A stretch of 64,000 nt of DNA from Gordonia desulfuricans NBRC 100010. Its GTDB lineage: Bacteria; Actinomycetota; Actinomycetes; Mycobacteriales; Mycobacteriaceae. Of this stretch, positions 36,237 to 45,469 are shown piece after piece. A model generated the notes under the pieces. It saw nothing but the letters and a program-made list of their open reading frames with translations, was not told where the DNA came from and ran no database searches. The position numbers and the translations under genes are program-made. Location: positions 1-64,000 of the forward strand of contig NZ_BCNF01000037.1 of the NCBI RefSeq assembly GCF_001485495.1, written 5' to 3'. Within the stretch, counting starts at the first letter, position 1, and each line of letters begins with the position of its first letter.

Positions 36237-36341
36237 ACGAGAGGATCAGAATGTGTGGGGCCCCAGGCGATCCCACGCGACGGTGAAGACCACCGCCGCG
36301 GACCGTCCGAGGTGACACCGGCGGTCGCGGTGAGCCCGTAG

Positions 36342-36758
36342 GATCATCGTCCGGATGCGACGAGGTCCAAGGACACCGCCACCAGCCTCGGCCCGATGCT
36401 GGTCACCCCGGACGAACTCGAGGACGTCCGCTCGGGACGTGGCCACCGCCTGTCGATGGTGGCGAGCGTCAACGGCGTCGAGATCTCGTCCGGGAACTGG
36501 TCGGACCTCCATTGGTCGTTCGGCGACATGATCGCCTACGCCTCACGCGGAACCCGTGTGGCACCCGGTGATCTCATCGGGAGCGGGACCGTCGCCACGG
36601 GATGTCTGCTCGAGCACATCGGGGTGGACCCGACCTCCGACCGGTGGCTGTCACCGGGAGACGTCGTCACCCTGGAGATCGAGCGGCTCGGCCGGATCCG
36701 ATCGACGGTCCGTGCCGCGCGTCCGGTCCCCGAGATCCCGGCACCGGCCACGGTCTGA
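36342..36758 (+). pseudogene. Remnant of a fumarylacetoacetate hydrolase family gene
   Basis: The frame after a TAG at 36339 reads RSKDTATSLGPMLVTPDELE, then MIAYASRGTRVAPGDLIGSG and WLSPGDVVTLEIERLG. These are the C-terminal part of the FAH fold (metal and substrate loops to the end). The N-terminal half, including the catalytic Glu/Asp cluster, is missing, and a stop blocks the frame upstream. An ATG at 36396 would give 120 residues, too short to be active. The upstream bases to the kinase gene show no remaining similarity, so this is a 5'-deleted relic. Confidence 0.75.
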
Positions 36759-36782
36759 GCTGTCACACGTCATCGTGAGGGA

Positions 36783-36852
36783 CAAACCCTCCACACTTAC
36801 GCAGACCCACGGGGGTTTCACCCGGAGTGTCTGCGCAAGTGTGGAGGGTTTG
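36783..36852. repeat. 70-bp long inverted repeat
   Basis: A 24-base arm at 36783-36806 (CAAACCCTCCACACTTACGC and AGAC) pairs with the arm at 36829-36852, with one A/G difference (G-U in RNA), around a 22-base loop. It lies between the fumarylacetoacetase remnant and the M20 gene. It could be a strong bidirectional terminator or a palindromic mobile repeat (REP or MITE type). It has no T-run. Confidence 0.75.
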
Positions 36853-36931
36853 GTGGGGCTCGGGGGTTCGGGCGAGTATCGTCGCCACCGACGCCCCGAC
36901 ACCTCGTTTCCCACCTGTCGCGGAGGTTCCC

Positions 36932-38190
36932 ATGGCCGATCAGCCACGTGCCCAATCGATCCTGGACGCACTGAGCAGCACCCGTGAATGGCAGGCCGAT
37001 CTCTATCGCGACCTGCATCAACACCCCGAACTCTCCCACCAGGAACACCGGACCGCGAAGCTGGTCGCCGACCGGCTGCGCGGACTGGGTCTCGACGTCC
37101 ACGACGGAATCGGCGGGACCGGGGTGGTGGGCATCCTCCGCAACGGCGACGGCCCCACCGTCCTCGCCCGCGCCGACATGGACGCATTACCGGTCGCCGA
37201 GGCCACCGGGCTGCCCTACGCCAGCACCGAACAAGCCCAGGACCGCTCGGGCACAACGGTTCCGGTGATGCACGCGTGCGGTCACGACGTCCACGTGACC
37301 TGCCTGCTGGGTGCGGTCGAACTCCTCTCCCGCGGCACCGGCCACTGGTCGGGAACCTTCGTGGCCCTGTTCCAGCCCGCCGAGGAGTTCGGCGACGGCG
37401 CCGCCCGCATGGTCGACGACGGGCTCGCCGGCGTCCTCCCCCCGATCGACGTCGCCCTGTCCCAGCACGTCCTACCGGCACCGTCCGGGAGCGTCGGCAC
37501 CCGCTCCGGGCCGGTGCTCTCCGCCGCCGACAGCATGCGCATCACCCTCTACGGCCGCGGCGCGCACGGGTCGATGCCGCAGGCCGCCGTCGACGCCGTC
37601 GTGCTCGCGGCGTCGGTGGTGATGCGGCTGCAGACCGTCGTCGCCCGCGAGGTGGCGCCCACCGACATCGCCGTGCTGACCATCGGTGCCCTCCACGCCG
37701 GAACCAAGAGCAACGTCATCGCCGACTCCGCGACCCTCGAACTCAACATCCGGACCTACTCCGACCAGGTGCGCGACAAGGTACTCGGCGCGATCCGCCG
37801 CATCGTCGAGGCCGAATGTCAGGCGGCCGGATCGCCGCGGCCGCCGGAGTTCGAGCCTGTACGACCACTTCCCGCCGACGATCAACGACGACGCCGTCAC
37901 CGCGCGGGTGACCGACGCACTCACCGGGTTCTTCGGCGATCGGTTTGGTGCAGTTGCCGCTCCAGCCGGCCAGCGAGGACTTCAGCGACATCCCCCGCGC
38001 GCTCGGGGTTCCGAACACGTACTGGGGATTCGGTGGCATCGACCCCGAGCGCTACCAGCGGGCCGAAGCCGAGGGCCGGATCGACCAGGACATCCCGGTC
38101 AACCACTCCCCGACCTTCGCCCCGGTCATGCGGCCGACCCTCGACACCGGCACCGAGGCGCTGGTCGTCGCCGCGCTCGCGTGGCTGTGA
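36932..38190 (+). pseudogene. M20 family amidohydrolase, two frameshifts
   Basis: The protein matches M20D amidohydrolases (hippurate/IAA-amino acid hydrolase type): ATG 36932 gives DLYRDLHQHPELSHQEHRT, LARADMDALPVAEATG, VMHACGHDVHVTCLLG and LFQPAEEFGDGAARMV (metal ligands and catalytic Glu). The frame is lost at about 37856, where one extra C in GAGCCTGTAC shifts it, and again at 37944-37946, where one extra T in GGTTTGG shifts it. Removing those two bases restores EFELYDHFPPTINDD and DRLVQLPLQPASEDFSD, ending in TEALVVAALAWL at 38190. The repaired length is about 418 residues, normal for the family. Both extra bases sit in short runs, so sequencing error is a serious alternative to decay. 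Confidence 0.85.
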
Positions 38191-38339
38191 GTGCTCGGCA
38201 CACCCCGTCCCGGAAGGTGGCCAGGAAGATCACCTCGATCTCGGTAGGGTCCTCGTCCGCGCGATGCAGATCAGGACCACCGGGCTCCCGACGCCGCGCA
38301 ACGTAGGCTGGGCGCACGCTCGACCCGAACGGAGACGGT

Positions 38340-38864
38340 ATGCGCTCGACACACACCCTCGCCCGGCGATCCCTGGTGGCCCTGGTCGCCGCGGTGGGCA
38401 CGCTCGTGCCGGTGTCCGGGGCCGCTGCAGCCCCGGTGGCGTCACCGGTACCCGTCGCAGCCGGTGTCCTGAGCATCTCGATCCCGGCACTCGATCCGTC
38501 GTGGACGCCGGTCACCGTCACGGCCCGGCCCGCGCCGCGCACGCTGCAGTACCCGCCGCCACCCGCCGCGGTGGACTTCTCCGTGAGCCCGCTGCAGCGC
38601 TACGACCCGCGCGCCGCCGACGATCACCTGCTGGTCTCGTGGCGCAACCTGCGATCGGGCAAGACCGGGACCCTGGTGCTGCGGCCGCGGCAGCTGCCGG
38701 AGTTCCCGACTCCCAGGAACACCTCGCACCGGTTGCCGACGTCGGCGGTCGCACCCACCGGTTCCGGGCCGGTGGTCGCGACGGTGACCGTGATCCGGGG
38801 CAGCGGCAAGGCCACCCGGACGGTGTCGGTGACGCCGGGTGCCACCGCGATCGACGTGCCCTGA
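38340..38864 (+). CDS. Secreted protein of unknown function
   Basis: The 174-residue protein has a clear Sec signal peptide (MRSTHTLARRSLVALVAAVG, cleavage likely after SGAAAA). The rest is Pro/Thr/Val-rich and beta-like (DHLLVSWRNLRSGKTGTLVL, GPVVATVTVIRGSG), with no Cys and no membrane segment, suggesting an immunoglobulin-like exported domain. I do not recognise a family. The gene stands between the broken M20 gene and a cupin gene on the same strand. Confidence 0.75.
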   Translation: MRSTHTLARRSLVALVAAVGTLVPVSGAAAAPVASPVPVAAGVLSISIPALDPSWTPVTVTARPAPRTLQYPPPPAAVDFSVSPLQRYDPRAADDHLLVSWRNLRSGKTGTLVLRPRQLPEFPTPRNTSHRLPTSAVAPTGSGPVVATVTVIRGSGKATRTVSVTPGATAIDVP

Positions 38865-38918
38865 CCGCCGATATCCGGTTTCCCGCCACCACGCCGGAGT
38901 CGGTGTCACAGTGAAGAC

Positions 38919-39248
38919 ATGGAATCCTCCAACCTGCCCACCGTCGTCGACGAACTCATCACCACCGCCCACCGCGGGCACAACGGACGCGCCGCCCAGA
39001 CCCTGCACGGCGGTTCGCAGCAGCGTCTGCGCCAGACCGTCATCGCCTTGACCGCGGGAACCGAACTCGCCGAACACGAGGCCCCCGCCGAGGCCACCCT
39101 GCAGGTGTTGCGCGGACACGTGACCCTCACCGCCGGCGTCCGCACCTGGCAGGGCACCGACGGCGACCTCGTCACCATCCCGGATGAGCGCCACGGGCTG
39201 TCGGCCCAGCAGGATTCGGCGGTCCTGCTGACCGTCATCACCGGCTGA
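38919..39248 (+). CDS. Small cupin-domain protein
   Basis: A 109-residue single cupin barrel. It has VIALTAGTELAEHEAPAEAT (cupin motif 1, with His and Glu) and LVTIPDERHGLSAQQDS (motif 2, His), as in small actinobacterial cupins, but the metal-ligand set is incomplete for a typical dioxygenase. It precedes narG by 235 bases on the same strand. A link to nitrate respiration or redox sensing is possible but not shown. Confidence 0.82.
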   Translation: MESSNLPTVVDELITTAHRGHNGRAAQTLHGGSQQRLRQTVIALTAGTELAEHEAPAEATLQVLRGHVTLTAGVRTWQGTDGDLVTIPDERHGLSAQQDSAVLLTVITG

Positions 39249-39251
39249 CCA

Positions 39252-39275
39252 TCTGTGTCATCGTTTCGACACAGA
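39252..39275. promoter_or_regulatory. Inverted repeat between cupin gene and narG
   Basis: TCTGTGTC-atcgtttc-GACACAGA is a perfect 8-bp inverted repeat just after the cupin stop. It may terminate the cupin transcript or act as an operator for nar. The following 190 bases are notably AT-rich, as expected of a promoter region. I see no clear FNR box (TTGAT-N4-ATCAA). Confidence 0.45.
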
Positions 39276-39483
39276 CCTCACAATGAGGAATATCCCATGT
39301 GAAATTCGCGTATTCCATACCGTCGATCGCGGATTTCGGCGAATCGGTAATTCGGTGATCAATTCCGCACCGGCACACGTTCACCCGCCATTCATGGAAT
39401 TCATTGGATAGGCAAACCTGAGCTATTGTGCATTTCGTCCGATTACCCGCCACCGAATCGGCATGCGCCGTAGGGTGAGGCCC

Positions 39484-42400
39484 ATGGCCGGATCACCGGA
39501 CGTACAGGGCCCTGCGGCCTCCTCGCTGCTGAACGTCGGCAGATTCTTCACCCGCTGGGATGAAACCGCCGACGAGCGAGTGGTTTTCCGCAACGGGGGG
39601 CGTGCCGGCGATGTGTTCTACCGCGACCGCTGGAGTCACGACAAGATCGTGCGATCGACCCACGGGGTCAATTGCACCGGTTCATGTTCGTGGAAGGTCT
39701 ACGTCAAAGACGGCATCATCACGTGGGAGACCCAGGAGACCGATTACCCGTCGGTCGGCCCCGACCGCCCCGAATACGAACCGCGCGGATGCCCGCGCGG
39801 CGCGGCATTCTCCTGGTACACCTACTCCCCCACCCGCGTGCGTCACCCGTACGCGCGCGGGGTCCTCGTCGAGATGTACCGGGCGGCCAAAGAAAAACTC
39901 GGCGACCCGGTTCTGGCGTGGGGCGACGTGGTCGGCGACCCGGTGCGTCGTCGCGCCTATCAGCAGGCCCGCGGCAAGGGCGGCCTGATCCGGGTCAGCT
40001 GGGACGAGGCCGTCGAGATCGCCGCCGCGGCCCACGTCCACACGATCAAGACCCACGGCCCCGACCGCTGCGCCGGATTCTCCCCGATCCCGGCCATGTC
40101 GATGGTGAGCCATTGCGTCGGAACGCGATTCATCCAGCTCATCGGCGGAGTGATGACGTCGTTCTACGACTGGTACGCCGACCTGCCGGTCGCGAGTCCC
40201 CAGGTGTTCGGCGACCAGACCGACGTCCCCGAATCCGGTGACTGGTGGGATGCGAGTTATCTGATGATGTGGGGATCGAATGTCCCGGTCACCCGCACCC
40301 CCGACGCCCACTGGATGGCCGAGGTCCGCTATCGCGGCACCAAGATCGTGACCGTCAGCCCCGATTACGCCGACAACACCAAGTTCGCCGACGAATGGCT
40401 GCCCGCGCAGGCCGGTACCGACGCCGCCCTCGCCATGGCGATGGGCCATGTCATCCTCTCTGAGTTCTTCGTCGCCCGCGACACCCCGTTCTTCACCGAC
40501 TACGTCCGCACCTACACCGACCTGCCGTTCCTGATCCATCTCGACCAGACCGACGCCGGTTGGGTGCCGGGCAAGTTCGTCACCGCCGACGAGACCGGAC
40601 TCCCGGGCGCCGATGCGACCGGCGACGACGCCCTGTGGAAGACGGTGCTGCTCGACGAGCAGACCGGGATGCCGGTGATCCCCAACGGTTCCATGGGTTT
40701 TCGCTACTCCGAATCAGGTGAGGGGCGCTGGAATCTCGATCTCGAGGGGGTCACACCGGCGCTGTCGCTGTACGGCCGCGCCGACGCGGAGTCGGTGCCG
40801 ATCTCGCTCCCGGCGTTCGACGCCCCCGACGGCAGCGGATCGGTGCTGCACCGCGGGGTCCCCGCCGTCCGCGTCAACGGACATCTGGTGACCACGGTCT
40901 TCGACCTGATGCTCGCCCAGTACGGCGTCGGCCGCGACGGCCTACACGGCGACTGGGCGTCGGGCTACGACGACGCCGACACCCCCTACACCCCGGCCTG
41001 GCAGTCCGAGATCACCGGCGTCCCGGCGACGGCGGCGATCCGGATCGCCCGCGAATTCGCCGACAACGCAGCCGAATCCGGCGGCCGTTCGATGATCATC
41101 ATGGGTGCCGGGATCTGCCAGTGGTTCCACGGCGACGCCACCTACCGGGCCATCCTGTCGCTGCTGATCCTCACCGGCAGCATGGGCCGCAACGGCGGCG
41201 GCTGGGCCCACTACGTCGGACAGGAGAAGTGCCGCCCGATCACCGGCTGGATCTCGCTGGCCAACGCCCTGGACTGGTCCCGCCCGCCACGCACCATGAC
41301 CGGGACGTCGTACTGGTACATGCACACCGACCAGTGGCGCAACGACGGCTACTCCGCGGCATCGCTGGCCTCGCCGCTGGCCCGCGGCACCCTCACCCAC
41401 GAACACACCGCCGACGCGATCGCCCAGTCCGCACGCCTGGGCTGGATGCCGTTCTATCCGCAGTTCGACCGCAACCCGCTCGACATCGCCGACGAGGTGA
41501 CCGCCGCCGTGGGTTCCGGTGCGGCCACCGACGTCCCGAGCGAGGTGGCCGCGCGACTCGTCGACGGACGGCTGACCCCGGCGATCACCGACATCGACGC
41601 CCCGGAGAACTGGCCGCGGACCCTGGTGCTGTGGCGGTCGAACCTGCTCGGATCGTCGGCGAAGGGCAACGAGTACTTCCTGCGGCACCTGCTGGGTACC
41701 CACCACAACGTGCTGGGGACCGAGAACCCCGAGACGCCACGGCCATCCGAGGTGATCTGGCGCGACCAGGCCCCGGAGGGCAAACTCGACCTGTTGCTGT
41801 CGGCGGACTTCCGGATGACCTCCACCACGCTGCTCTCGGATGTGGTCCTGCCGGCCGCCACCTGGTACGAGAAGCACGACCTCTCCTCCACCGACATGCA
41901 TCCCTTCGTTCATGCCTTCTCCCCGGCCATCACCCCACCGTGGGAGGCGAAGTCGGATTTCGACCTGTTCCATCTGCTCGCCCGCAAGCTCTCCGAGCTC
42001 GCCCGCACCCATCTCGGAGTCCGCAAGGACCTGGTGAGTGTGCCGCTCCAGCACGACACACCCGGCGAGACCGCACAACCGCATGGGCGGGTGCGCGATT
42101 GGCGCGACCCCGACATCCCGGCGGTAGCCGGCAAGAACATGGGGGTGTTCAGCGTCGTCGAGCGCGACTACACCGCGATCGCCGACAAACTTGCCGCGAT
42201 CGGGCCACTCGCCGACACACTCGGCTTCACGGTCAAGAACGTCACCTTCGACCTGACCGAGGCCACAACGCAGCTGGCCGGGACCAACGGGGTGATGCTC
42301 GGCGGTGCCGGCGACGGCCGGCCGGCGATCGACACCGATGCCAAACTCGCCGAGGCCATCCTGACGTTGTCGGGAACCACCAACGGCGCGTTGGCCGTCG

Positions 42401-43197
42401 ACGGATTCGAGAAACTCGGACGCCGCGTCGGCAAGCAGCTCACCGACCTCGCGATCGGCGCCGAGGACAAACGCATCACCTTCGCCGACACCCAGCGCGC
42501 ACCGGTCCCGGTGATCACCTCACCGGAGTGGTCGGGATCGGAGACCGGTGGTCGCCGCTACGCCCCGTTCACCACCAACATCGAGCGGCTCAAACCCTTC
42601 CACACCCTCAGCGGCCGAATGCACTTCTACCTCGATCACGACTGGATGATCGACCTCGGCGAGGCCTTGCCGATCTATCGTCCGCCGCTGGACATGCACC
42701 GGCTGTTCGGGGAACCCAAGTTGGGACCCGACGGCGCACAGCAGGTCACAGTGCGTTACCTGACACCCCATTCCAAATGGTCCATCCACTCCGAGTACCA
42801 GGACAACCTGTTCATGCTGTCGCTCTCGCGGGGCGGGCCCACCGCCTGGCTCAGTCCCGCCGATGCCGCCGCGATCGGGGTGTCCGACAACGAGTGGATC
42901 GAATGCGTCAACGCCAACGGGGTCCTGGTGTGCCGGGCGATCGTGAGTCACCGTATGCCCGAGGGCGTCTGCTACGTCTACCACGCGCAGGAACGCACCA
43001 TCGACGTACCGAAGTCGGAGGCCACCGGACGCCGCGGCGGCATCCACAACTCCGTCACCCGGCTGCTGGTGAAGCCGACCCACCTGATCGGCGGGTATGC
43101 CCAGTTGTCTTATGCCTTCAACTATCTCGGTCCGGCCGGCAACCAGCGTGACATGGTGTCGACCATTCGCAGGCGCAGCCAGGAGGTGACCTACTGA
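39484..43197 (+). CDS. narG: Respiratory nitrate reductase alpha subunit NarG
   Basis: Catalytic molybdenum subunit of membrane-bound nitrate reductase (nitrate to nitrite, facing the cytoplasm). From ATG 39484 (AGGGTGAGG upstream) the protein has 1237 residues, the normal length. It has the FS0 cluster motif HGVNCTGSCSW (His60, Cys64, Cys68) with Cys103 in PRGCPRG. The molybdenum-ligand region is SFYDWYADLPVASP (Asp near residue 229), and the molybdopterin-binding segments include MMWGSNVPVTRTPDAHW. There is no Tat signal, as usual for cytoplasmic-facing NarG. It is the first gene of narGHJI-narK, with a 1-base stop/start overlap to narH. Confidence 0.97.
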   Translation: MAGSPDVQGPAASSLLNVGRFFTRWDETADERVVFRNGGRAGDVFYRDRWSHDKIVRSTHGVNCTGSCSWKVYVKDGIITWETQETDYPSVGPDRPEYEPRGCPRGAAFSWYTYSPTRVRHPYARGVLVEMYRAAKEKLGDPVLAWGDVVGDPVRRRAYQQARGKGGLIRVSWDEAVEIAAAAHVHTIKTHGPDRCAGFSPIPAMSMVSHCVGTRFIQLIGGVMTSFYDWYADLPVASPQVFGDQTDVPESGDWWDASYLMMWGSNVPVTRTPDAHWMAEVRYRGTKIVTVSPDYADNTKFADEWLPAQAGTDAALAMAMGHVILSEFFVARDTPFFTDYVRTYTDLPFLIHLDQTDAGWVPGKFVTADETGLPGADATGDDALWKTVLLDEQTGMPVIPNGSMGFRYSESGEGRWNLDLEGVTPALSLYGRADAESVPISLPAFDAPDGSGSVLHRGVPAVRVNGHLVTTVFDLMLAQYGVGRDGLHGDWASGYDDADTPYTPAWQSEITGVPATAAIRIAREFADNAAESGGRSMIIMGAGICQWFHGDATYRAILSLLILTGSMGRNGGGWAHYVGQEKCRPITGWISLANALDWSRPPRTMTGTSYWYMHTDQWRNDGYSAASLASPLARGTLTHEHTADAIAQSARLGWMPFYPQFDRNPLDIADEVTAAVGSGAATDVPSEVAARLVDGRLTPAITDIDAPENWPRTLVLWRSNLLGSSAKGNEYFLRHLLGTHHNVLGTENPETPRPSEVIWRDQAPEGKLDLLLSADFRMTSTTLLSDVVLPAATWYEKHDLSSTDMHPFVHAFSPAITPPWEAKSDFDLFHLLARKLSELARTHLGVRKDLVSVPLQHDTPGETAQPHGRVRDWRDPDIPAVAGKNMGVFSVVERDYTAIADKLAAIGPLADTLGFTVKNVTFDLTEATTQLAGTNGVMLGGAGDGRPAIDTDAKLAEAILTLSGTTNGALAVDGFEKLGRRVGKQLTDLAIGAEDKRITFADTQRAPVPVITSPEWSGSETGGRRYAPFTTNIERLKPFHTLSGRMHFYLDHDWMIDLGEALPIYRPPLDMHRLFGEPKLGPDGAQQVTVRYLTPHSKWSIHSEYQDNLFMLSLSRGGPTAWLSPADAAAIGVSDNEWIECVNANGVLVCRAIVSHRMPEGVCYVYHAQERTIDVPKSEATGRRGGIHNSVTRLLVKPTHLIGGYAQLSYAFNYLGPAGNQRDMVSTIRRRSQEVTY

Positions 43198-44861
43198 TGC
43201 GAGTGATGGCGCAGGTCGGGATGGTGATGAACCTCGACAAGTGCATCGGCTGCCACACCTGCTCGGTGACGTGCAAACAGGCGTGGACCAACCGTTCCGG
43301 TACCGAGTACGTCTGGTTCAACAACGTCGAAACCCGCCCTGGACAAGGATATCCACGACGATACGAGGACCAGGAACGCTGGCGCGGCGGATGGCGGCTC
43401 AACCGCCGCGGCAAGCTGCGGCTGCGTACCGGCGGGCGGCTGCAGAAGCTGCTCACCATCTTCGCCAGCCCGGTGCAGCCCACCATCTCCGACTACTACG
43501 AGCCCTGGACCTACGACTATCAGACGCTGGTCGAGGCGCCACTCGGCGACGACTTCCCCGTCGCCCGACCCAAGTCGCTGCTGACCGGCGAGGACACCAA
43601 GGTCACCTGGTCGGCCAACTGGGACGACAACCTCGGCGGTGCAACCGAATACGGCGATCTCGACCCCGTCGTCGCCAAGCTTCGGCAGGAGTCGTCCGAC
43701 GCGGTGACGTTCAGCTTCGAGCAGACCTTCATGTTCTATCTGCCGCGGATCTGCGAGCACTGCCTCAATCCGTCGTGTATGGCGTCGTGCCCGTCCGGGG
43801 CGATCTACAAACGCGCCGAGGACGGGATCGTGCTGGTGGATCAGGACCGCTGCCGCGGCTGGCGGCAGTGCATCACCGGATGTCCTTACAAGAAAATCTA
43901 TTTCAACCACAAGTCGGGCAAGGCCGAGAAGTGCACGCTGTGCTATCCGCGGATCGAGGTGGGGCAACCGACGGTGTGCTCGGAGACCTGCGTCGGCCGC
44001 CTCCGCTACCTCGGTCTGTTCCTCTACGACGTCGACGCGGTGACCGCCGCGGCGTCGACCCCGGATCCGCAGGACCTGTATCAGGCACAACTGGACCTGC
44101 TGCTCGACCCGAACGACCCACAGGTCATCGCCGCGGCGCGCCGGGACGGCATCCCCGAGGACTGGCTCGATGCCGCACGCCGGTCGCCGATCTATGCGCT
44201 GGCCAAGGAGTTCCGGGTGGCGTTGCCGTTGCACCCGGAGTACCGCACCATGCCGATGGTCTGGTACGTCCCGCCGCTGTCGCCGATCGTGGACCTGCTC
44301 GCCGGCCAGGGCCACGACGCCGAGGACCACCGAAATCTGTTCGGCGCCATCGACACCCTCCGCATCCCGGTGGAGTACCTGGCCGAGCTGTTCACCGCCG
44401 GGGACACCGGCGTGATCGACACCGTGCTGCGGCGCCTCGCCGCGATGCGCTCCTACATGCGCGATGTGACCCTCGGGCGCGAGACCGACGCGACCATCCC
44501 GGCGTCGGTCGGGCTGTCGGAGGAGCAGATCTACCGGATGTACCGACTGATGGCACTCGCCAAATACGAAGAGCGCTATGTGATCCCCCCGGCACACCTG
44601 GAGCAGGCGGAGAACCTCGACGAGATGGCCTGCTCCCTGGACTACGACGACGGGCCCGGGATGTTCGAGTCGGGGGCCTTCGGCGAGGCCAGTGGCCGGC
44701 CCGCCCCGGTGTCGGTGGAGACCTTCCACGCGCTGCGCCAACGCCAGACCAGCGATTCGGCGACCAGCGAGTCGGTGCTGGCCGGCCGCACCAACCTGCT
44801 GAACTGGGACGGCAACGGCGCGCCGGCCGGCCTGTTCCCGCGTCGTGAGGACCGATCATGA
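43197..44861 (+). CDS. narH: Respiratory nitrate reductase beta subunit NarH
   Basis: Electron-transfer subunit with four Fe-S clusters, passing electrons from NarI to NarG. The 554-residue protein shows CIGCHTCSVTCK, CEHCLNPSCMASCPSGAIYK and CRGWRQCITGCPYKKIYF (the Trp in place of Cys marks the 3Fe-4S site), then CTLCYPRIEVGQPTVCSETC. Its start at 43197 shares one base with the narG stop (TGATG), and its stop overlaps narJ in ATGA. Confidence 0.97.
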   Translation: MRVMAQVGMVMNLDKCIGCHTCSVTCKQAWTNRSGTEYVWFNNVETRPGQGYPRRYEDQERWRGGWRLNRRGKLRLRTGGRLQKLLTIFASPVQPTISDYYEPWTYDYQTLVEAPLGDDFPVARPKSLLTGEDTKVTWSANWDDNLGGATEYGDLDPVVAKLRQESSDAVTFSFEQTFMFYLPRICEHCLNPSCMASCPSGAIYKRAEDGIVLVDQDRCRGWRQCITGCPYKKIYFNHKSGKAEKCTLCYPRIEVGQPTVCSETCVGRLRYLGLFLYDVDAVTAAASTPDPQDLYQAQLDLLLDPNDPQVIAAARRDGIPEDWLDAARRSPIYALAKEFRVALPLHPEYRTMPMVWYVPPLSPIVDLLAGQGHDAEDHRNLFGAIDTLRIPVEYLAELFTAGDTGVIDTVLRRLAAMRSYMRDVTLGRETDATIPASVGLSEEQIYRMYRLMALAKYEERYVIPPAHLEQAENLDEMACSLDYDDGPGMFESGAFGEASGRPAPVSVETFHALRQRQTSDSATSESVLAGRTNLLNWDGNGAPAGLFPRREDRS

Positions 44862-45469
44862 GGCTGCGGATGCGACGCCCCCTCACCACCACCGATCACC
44901 GCGTCGTCCACCAGGTGGCGTCATGGTGTCTGGGCTACCCGGATGACGCGCTGCTGGCGCGCCTTCCGCTACTCGACGCCGCACTGGCCGAACAGGATGA
45001 CACCGAGGCCACCGATCTGCTGCGCGGCATGGTGCGACATCTCGCCCAGACACCGCCGGAGGTGTTGCGCCACGACTACATCGACCTGTTCGACCTGAAT
45101 CGCAAACACACGCTGTACCTGACCTATTGGACCGACGGTGACACCCGACGCCGCGGTGAATCACTGGCCGCGATCAAACAGCTCTACCGCGATTCGGGTT
45201 TCGTCGTCGACCTCCACGGCGAACTGCCGGATCATCTCCCGATCATCCTGGAGTTCTGCGCCATCGCCGATCCCGAGCGCGGCACCGAACTGCTCCGGAC
45301 ACACCGACGGGCCCTCGAGTCGATCCGGCAGGCATTGACTGAGCGTGGCAGCCGCCATGCCGACGTCCTCACCGCGATCTGCTCCACCCTGCCTGCCGGG
45401 GAGGGCACGGGATTCGGGGTGCGTACCGAGATCCCCATCGAGGCAGTCGGTCTGGAGACGTTCCGATGA
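44858..45469 (+). CDS. narJ: Nitrate reductase assembly chaperone NarJ
   Basis: NarJ binds NarG during molybdenum cofactor insertion and membrane docking and is not part of the final enzyme. The 203-residue all-helical protein shows VHQVASWCLGYPDDALLARL, DYIDLFDLNRKHTLYLTYW (the conserved TorD-like segment) and LPDHLPIILEFCA. Start and stop overlap both neighbours in ATGA. Confidence 0.94.
   Translation: MRLRMRRPLTTTDHRVVHQVASWCLGYPDDALLARLPLLDAALAEQDDTEATDLLRGMVRHLAQTPPEVLRHDYIDLFDLNRKHTLYLTYWTDGDTRRRGESLAAIKQLYRDSGFVVDLHGELPDHLPIILEFCAIADPERGTELLRTHRRALESIRQALTERGSRHADVLTAICSTLPAGEGTGFGVRTEIPIEAVGLETFR

Noticed and set aside
36932-38190. Programmed frameshift in the M20 gene
   Set aside because: Two separate shifts at ordinary short runs, with no slippery heptamer or following structure; decay or read error is simpler.
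39249-39483. FNR box before narG
   Set aside because: I found ATCAA-like text but no TTGAT partner at the correct 4-base spacing.
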